This document shows, in pieces, positions 59,914 to 64,000 of a stretch of 64,000 bases of DNA (positions are counted from its first letter, which is position 1; every line of letters starts with the position of its first letter). The stretch is taken from assembly GCA_012103535.1 (NCBI GenBank), contig WLWQ01000003.1, forward strand, positions 372,001 to 436,000, written 5' to 3'. Source of the DNA: Pseudomonadales bacterium. Its GTDB lineage: Bacteria > Pseudomonadota > Gammaproteobacteria > Pseudomonadales > Pseudohongiellaceae. The notes beneath the pieces are model-generated. The model was not told the origin of the DNA and did not search any database. It was given only the letters and a program-made list of their open reading frames with translations. The translations under genes and the position numbers were made by a program.

Positions 59914-61287
59914 TTAGCGCAGGGTATTTATATACGCTGCGACATCTTCAATTTCGCTTTCATCTGCCATGGCTGTGGCCATGGAAACCATTTGCTCGCC
60001 GTAGTGATCGTTGGGATGCAGTCCACGGATACCAGCGCCGAAATTGCTAATCTGGGTAACGAAATACCAATCACTCATGCCAGCTAGGCCAGGGGCATCG
60101 GTATACCAAGTGCCGCTGCCATCATCTAAGTGACAAGCAGCGCAATTCTTCTGATAGATATCTCGGCCGTTATCCACATCGCCAGTAACGGTAGCTGCGG
60201 CAGGCTGATCAGGAAGAGTTTCGATGTAAGCGGAAACATTTCGAATAGCAGCATCATCGGCCAGAGTCATAGCCATTGGCACCATAGCGGCACCATTGGT
60301 ATCACCTTCGCCGCCGCGCACACCTTCCTTAAAGTATTTGAGCTGTCTTTCCGTGTACCAGGCCTCTTGACCGGCTAATTTAGGACCATTTAAAGCTTGA
60401 TTGCCTTCGCCCTGAGCGCCATGGCAAGTCGCGCATAGAGCATAAGCGGCTTGGCCGGCAGCCACATCTGGAGCCGTGGCAGCGAGTGCCTGTGTTTCAG
60501 CAAAAGTAGGTTGTGCGGCGATCCAGGCGTCGAATTCTGCCTGGGATTCTACGGTGACAGATCCGCGCATGATGAAGTGCCCAATGCCGCAGAGCTCTTC
60601 ACAAAGAATGTCGTAAGTACCTTCTACCGTTGGATCGAACCATAGATAGGAAACGAGGCCCGGCACTAGATCCATTTTTACCCGAAACTGGGCAACGGTG
60701 TAGTTATGCAATACATCATGGGAGCGCAGCAGCGCTTGAACCGGTCGACCAATTGGCAAGTGCATGTTTGGCTCATTGACAACAACATCATCCTGGCCGC
60801 TCGGATCTTCCAGATTAATACCAAAAGGATTGGTGGGGGTTACATTGCCGACGTCGGCTGCGCCAAGTTGACCATCGGCACCAGGATAGCGGAATTGCCA
60901 CTGCCACTGAGAACCGAGCACTTCATACTGATCGGCTTCTTCAGGCACCGTGACGAATTGGGCCCAAACGAATAGCCCTGGTGCCAACATGGCGATAACG
61001 CCAACAGTGGTGAAAATGGTTAAGCCGACTTCCAGCTTGTTATTTTCAGGTTCGTAGACAGCTTTATGGCCGTCTTTCTGGCGGAATTTGTAGACACACC
61101 AGGCCATGAAAAGATTGACGACAATGAATACGAATCCCGTAACCCAAAATGTTACGTTCATCGTAAAATCGATAGCTCCCCAGTCAGCGGCAAGCTCGGT
61201 GAAATACCAGGGGCCCCCATATAGCTGCATAAAATGGAAGACAATCGAACCTACTACCAGGAGAACAACAACGACCGCTAAAGCCAT
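59914..61287 (-). CDS. ctaC: Cytochrome c oxidase subunit II fused to two cytochrome c domains
   Basis: This subunit carries the CuA electron-entry site and, unusually, two extra heme c domains. The 457-residue protein has two N-terminal membrane helices (around 4-24 and 43-63, with another hydrophobic stretch near 95-110), a cupredoxin domain with CuA ligands in LCEELCGIGHFIMRG and the His in LRSHDVLHNYTVAQF, and then two c-type domains with ALCATCHGA (near 290) and KNCAACHLD (near 385). Direct electron transfer from c-type domains to CuA is expected. It is the first gene of the operon. Confidence 0.94.
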   Translation of the reverse strand: MALAVVVVLLVVGSIVFHFMQLYGGPWYFTELAADWGAIDFTMNVTFWVTGFVFIVVNLFMAWCVYKFRQKDGHKAVYEPENNKLEVGLTIFTTVGVIAMLAPGLFVWAQFVTVPEEADQYEVLGSQWQWQFRYPGADGQLGAADVGNVTPTNPFGINLEDPSGQDDVVVNEPNMHLPIGRPVQALLRSHDVLHNYTVAQFRVKMDLVPGLVSYLWFDPTVEGTYDILCEELCGIGHFIMRGSVTVESQAEFDAWIAAQPTFAETQALAATAPDVAAGQAAYALCATCHGAQGEGNQALNGPKLAGQEAWYTERQLKYFKEGVRGGEGDTNGAAMVPMAMTLADDAAIRNVSAYIETLPDQPAAATVTGDVDNGRDIYQKNCAACHLDDGSGTWYTDAPGLAGMSDWYFVTQISNFGAGIRGLHPNDHYGEQMVSMATAMADESEIEDVAAYINTLR

Positions 61288-61332
61288 AGTCCAGTATTCC
61301 TTTTAAAAATTACAAACGTATTCCAGCGGGCG

Positions 61333-61352
61333 CGAAAACCTTTAAGTTTTCG
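61333..61352. repeat. Perfect inverted repeat upstream of the oxidase operon
   Basis: CGAAAAC (61333-61339) and GTTTTCG (61346-61352) are perfect complements across a six-base spacer. It lies 46 bases before the ctaC start, so it could be an operator or an mRNA leader hairpin. I do not recognise its binding protein. Confidence 0.6.
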
Positions 61353-61808
61353 AGCCATGCTGAAAGATTAGTCTTGTTTTGCTCATTTCGTTCCAGGGAT
61401 CTAGTTTTTGCGCTTAAATACGCCGCAATTCAGCCTTTGAGTTAACTCGAAGAATTACTCAGAATGAATGCTCGCCTTAGTTATTTCCCTAGTAATTATT
61501 TTATTCTGGATGGGGCTGTTACGCTTCCCCAAGTATTTGAATTTAGCCCAAATATTCAGGGATTTTTCGCACACCTCACGCGCACCGGAATGCTATAGAA
61601 AATCCCTTTCTATCGCAAGTGATTATAGTCCAGAAACCCTTAGTTTCCTGCGTTATATCAAGCGTTTTTGACAGTCTTCTGTCAGCTTGAAAATTGAACC
61701 TTTATGCTGCTCTTTGAAACTTATAAATCGGCGCGCTTTTACTAGATTGCTACCTTGAGATTCAGAACAAAAAATGGTTGAATGCCCGCGCTCGAAATAG
61801 GTCCGCGA

Positions 61809-61833
61809 TTGAACTGGTTTTCTGTCGTATAAT
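61809..61833 (+). promoter_or_regulatory. Weak candidate promoter of cyoE-sco
   Basis: A perfect TATAAT lies at 61828-61833, 38 bases before the GTG start. The best nearby -35-like sequence, TTGAAC (61809-61814), is only 13 bases upstream, too close for a standard σ70 promoter. An activator-dependent promoter is possible. Confidence 0.35.
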
Positions 61834-61871
61834 CTAAGAGTAACCCCCCACTGACTCAAGACATTAGTATT

Positions 61872-62753
61872 GTGACTGAACTTACTTCAACAGCTGCCAA
61901 TTGGCGCGATTATTATGAGATGTGCAAACCGCGCGTCGTGATGTTGATGATTCTCACATCACTGGTAGGCATGTTCTTGGCAGTTCCGGGCATGGTGCCG
62001 CTGGATGTCTTAATCCTGGGCAACCTGGGAATTGCTTTGGTGGCCGGCTCCGGCGCAGTCGTCAATCATCTGATCGACCGCAAGATCGATATCATGATGA
62101 AACGCACTCACAACCGACCATTACCGCAAGGTCGGGTCGACCCGAAACAAACGATAGTGTTTGCCGTGACCATTGGGGTATTAGGCATGGCCATCTTGTT
62201 GTTCTGGGTTAATCCTCTTTGCGCCTGGCTTACTCTGGCTTCTTTTATTGGATATGCCTTTATCTATACCGGTTACTTAAAACATGCCACGCCGCAGAAT
62301 ATTGTTATCGGCGGGCTTTCCGGTGCAATGCCGCCTCTGCTTGGCTGGACGGCAGTTACCGGTACCATCGAGCCGGATGCACTAATTCTGGTACTGATAA
62401 TTTTCGCCTGGACTCCACCGCATTTCTGGGCTTTGGCTATCCATCGCAAGGATGAATACGCCAAGAGTGGCGTCCCCATGTTGCCCGTCACTCACGGTGA
62501 GTATGTCACTAAAGTACATATCATCGTTTATACCGCGATCTTAGTCGTAGTGAGTGTGTTTCCTTATCTCTCTGGCATGAGCGGTATGCTCTACCTGGCA
62601 TCTGCGTTAGCCCTTGGAGTCGGATTTTTAGTTTGGTCTGGACTCCTAATGTTCAATCCAAAACCGACCACGGCCATGGATACCTTTAGATATTCCATCG
62701 TCTATTTAGGGCTCTTGTTCGTTGCTTTAGTGGTCGACCACTATTTGTTCTGA
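61872..62753 (+). CDS. cyoE: Protoheme IX farnesyltransferase (heme O synthase)
   Basis: This membrane prenyltransferase converts heme B to heme O for terminal oxidases. The 293-residue protein has UbiA-like Asp motifs: VNHLIDRKIDIMMKRTHNRP near residue 65, and DEYAKSGVPMLPVTHGEYV near residue 197. Start is the GTG at 61872, giving MTELTSTAANWRDYYEMCKP. It is followed by sco after 26 bases, and both are divergent from the oxidase operon. It is also called ctaB. Confidence 0.95.
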   Translation: MTELTSTAANWRDYYEMCKPRVVMLMILTSLVGMFLAVPGMVPLDVLILGNLGIALVAGSGAVVNHLIDRKIDIMMKRTHNRPLPQGRVDPKQTIVFAVTIGVLGMAILLFWVNPLCAWLTLASFIGYAFIYTGYLKHATPQNIVIGGLSGAMPPLLGWTAVTGTIEPDALILVLIIFAWTPPHFWALAIHRKDEYAKSGVPMLPVTHGEYVTKVHIIVYTAILVVVSVFPYLSGMSGMLYLASALALGVGFLVWSGLLMFNPKPTTAMDTFRYSIVYLGLLFVALVVDHYLF

Positions 62754-62779
62754 CTCCTTGATTCTCAAATAAAAGAATC

Positions 62780-63463
62780 GTGCAGCTTTCACCTTCAATT
62801 AAACTAGGCCTAATTGCTTTCCTTGCGGTCGACGTGGCACTCGCTGTCATTCTCGTCTCTTTGTATTTAGTTCGATCGGAACGAGGATTGGCAGTAGAGT
62901 TGCGCGAATTAGGGGCTACTGTCTATGAAGCACCCTTCGAGCTCTCGGAATTTCAATTAACCGATCAAGACAATAATGAATTTTCCAATGTTGATTTGCT
63001 TAATAACTGGAATCTGGTGTTTTTCGGTTTCACTTCCTGTCCGGATATTTGCCCAATTACGATGGCTGAGCTGGACCGATTTTCCCAAAATTGGATAGAA
63101 AGCAGTAACAGTCCTTTGCCGAAAATTATTCTGGCGACGGTTGATCCAAACACAGACTCGCCTGCCAAGATGAAAGAGTATTTAGCAGACTTCAATCCAG
63201 AATTTATTGGCTTAACAGGAAATCGCAGTGACCTTGAGGTATTGGCAGATGAACTTTTCGTGGCATTTGGCGAGCCTACAACGGCAGGTGTTCAAGCCTC
63301 TGGACATAACAATCACAATGACCGCGTAAATCTAGGTGACTTTGTCATTGACCATAGCAGTCACATATCTATTATCGATCCTAACGGAGATTTGTACGGG
63401 GTCATCAGGCCTCCTCATCGGGCAAGAGACATCACTGCAGCATTGCAATTAATTTTTGACTAG
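62780..63463 (+). CDS. SCO1/SenC copper chaperone for cytochrome oxidase
   Basis: This membrane-anchored thioredoxin-fold protein delivers copper to CuA of subunit II. The 227-residue protein has an N-terminal membrane helix (about 8-28), the copper-binding CxxxC motif in FFGFTSCPDICPITMAEL, and the distal copper His in FVIDHSSHISIIDPNG near residue 195. An insertion HNNHNDRV lies before it. The GTG start at 62780 follows cyoE by 26 bases. It converges on znuB with the shared bases CTAG. Confidence 0.92.
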   Translation: MQLSPSIKLGLIAFLAVDVALAVILVSLYLVRSERGLAVELRELGATVYEAPFELSEFQLTDQDNNEFSNVDLLNNWNLVFFGFTSCPDICPITMAELDRFSQNWIESSNSPLPKIILATVDPNTDSPAKMKEYLADFNPEFIGLTGNRSDLEVLADELFVAFGEPTTAGVQASGHNNHNDRVNLGDFVIDHSSHISIIDPNGDLYGVIRPPHRARDITAALQLIFD

Positions 63464-64000
63464 TTTTTTTGAACGCTTGGAAAAATATAAGTCGCCAAGA
63501 AAAAAAGTGCGGCGAAAACTACGATAGTGGGTCCAGCCGGTGTGTCAAAATAGAAGGCAGAAAACAAGCCCAGAATAATTGACAGCGCTCCTACCATACT
63601 AGCCAAAAGAGCCATTTTCTCCGGGCTTTCAGAAAATTTTCTTGCCGCAGCTGGTGGAATAATTAGCAAGGAAGTTATCAAGAGTACGCCGACTATTTTC
63701 ATCGACACCGCAATTGTTAGAGCAATCAATAACACTAAAAACAAATTGCATCGTTCTACGTTTACCCCTTCAATCACAGCCAATTCGGCGTGTACCGTAG
63801 CGGACAGAAAATCGTTCCAATATCGATACAGCACTGCCGCAACTACAGCGACAATTACTACGACCCAAATCAGGTCAGTGGAATTAATCGTTAGCAGGGC
63901 GCCAAATAAATAGGCTTCTAAGTCCACTCTTATTGAGTCAGTAAGGGCCAATAGAACGACACCAACTGCTAATGTGCTGTGCGCTAAAATGCCGAGTAGA
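63460..64000 (-). CDS. znuB: Zinc ABC transporter permease ZnuB (5' end outside the window)
   Basis: This is the membrane subunit of the high-affinity Zn2+ importer ZnuABC. The sequence in the window (about 180 residues) contains SIRVDLEAYLFGALLTI, YRYWNDFLSATVHAELA, VEGVNVERCNLFLVLLIA-type residues (seen here as VIEGVNVERCNLFLVLLIA), ITSLLIIPPAAARKFSESPE and YFDTPAGPTIVVFAALFF. The frame continues upstream through the window edge (LLGILAHSTLAVGVV), so the true start lies outside; a TTG at 63951 is internal. It converges on sco. Confidence 0.92.
   Translation of the reverse strand, partial: LLGILAHSTLAVGVVLLALTDSIRVDLEAYLFGALLTINSTDLIWVVVIVAVVAAVLYRYWNDFLSATVHAELAVIEGVNVERCNLFLVLLIALTIAVSMKIVGVLLITSLLIIPPAAARKFSESPEKMALLASMVGALSIILGLFSAFYFDTPAGPTIVVFAALFFLATYIFPSVQKN

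Larger units (their letters stand above)
61288..61871. other. 584-base intergenic region between ctaC and cyoE
   Basis: The region separates divergent genes. It contains the inverted repeat at 61333-61352 and a TATAAT near cyoE. A 67-codon frame on the plus strand (61468-61671) starts with a hydrophobic stretch, but I do not think it is a gene. ctaG, surf1 and ctaA, often found here in other bacteria, are absent. I see no RNA gene. Confidence 0.6.

Noticed and set aside
61468..61671. 67-codon plus-strand frame with hydrophobic start between ctaC and cyoE
   Set aside because: The sequence loses membrane-protein character after 25 residues, has no clear ribosome site, and resembles no oxidase-associated family I know.

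Overview
This window is the replication-origin region of a gammaproteobacterial chromosome, probably from a free-living marine heterotroph. The evidence is the gene order. From about 13 kb to 55 kb it closely follows the Pseudomonas order around the origin: glmS, glmU, atpCDGAHFEBI, parB, parA, rsmG, mnmG, mnmE, yidC, yidD, rnpA, rpmH, [oriC], dnaA, dnaN, recF, gyrB, plsC, gmhB, glyS, glyQ, an LpxL-type acyltransferase, trkH/trkA, rsmB, fmt, def, a LysM gene, dprA, tsaC, hemF and aroE. Protein sequences (UvrD, DnaA, GlmS, ATP synthase) are gammaproteobacterial. Base composition is moderate, and I see no insertion sequence, phage, CRISPR array, tRNA or rRNA.

Layout. (1) 0-13 kb is mixed metabolism: ubiA, an acyl-CoA dehydrogenase (gcdH), uvrD, a TRAP transporter whose binding protein converges on its permease genes, the thioesterase yciA, yaaA, a methyltransferase, a FemAB-like acyltransferase and an RpiR/SIS regulator. 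(2) 13-32.6 kb is read leftward: glmS, glmU, the F1Fo ATP synthase operon with a clear promoter, parAB, rsmG-mnmG, and mnmE-yidC-yidD-rnpA-rpmH. (3) 32.59-32.99 kb is the putative oriC, with a perfect DnaA box. (4) 33-39 kb is read rightward: dnaA-dnaN-recF-gyrB, with two parS sites inside recF. (5) 39-55.5 kb holds envelope, translation, potassium-uptake and cofactor genes. (6) 55.5-61.3 kb is a cytochrome c oxidase operon encoding a subunit II fused to two cytochrome c domains, subunit I, two subunit III-like proteins and a subunit IV, ending in a good intrinsic terminator. (7) 61.9-64 kb holds cyoE, a Sco copper chaperone and the 3' part of znuB.

How the parts work together: ParB (24 kb) should load at the recF parS sites (36 kb) and, with ParA, segregate the origin. 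DnaA acts at 32.6-33.0 kb. RnpA, MnmE, MnmG, RsmG, RsmB, Fmt, Def and GlyQS serve tRNA and ribosome function. The oxidase and ATP synthase form the two ends of respiratory energy conservation, with CyoE and Sco supplying heme and copper.

I do not see a clear undescribed system. The most noteworthy signals are: two conserved genes broken by apparent single frame changes (dctM at ~6.85 kb, rsmB at ~48.51 kb); eight out of eight convergent gene pairs meeting at or across their stop codons; the paired parS sites in recF; an LpxL-type gene whose family N-terminus begins upstream of any ATG/GTG/TTG; the oxidase operon layout; and an AT-rich 373-base gap beside mnmG that lacks DnaA boxes.
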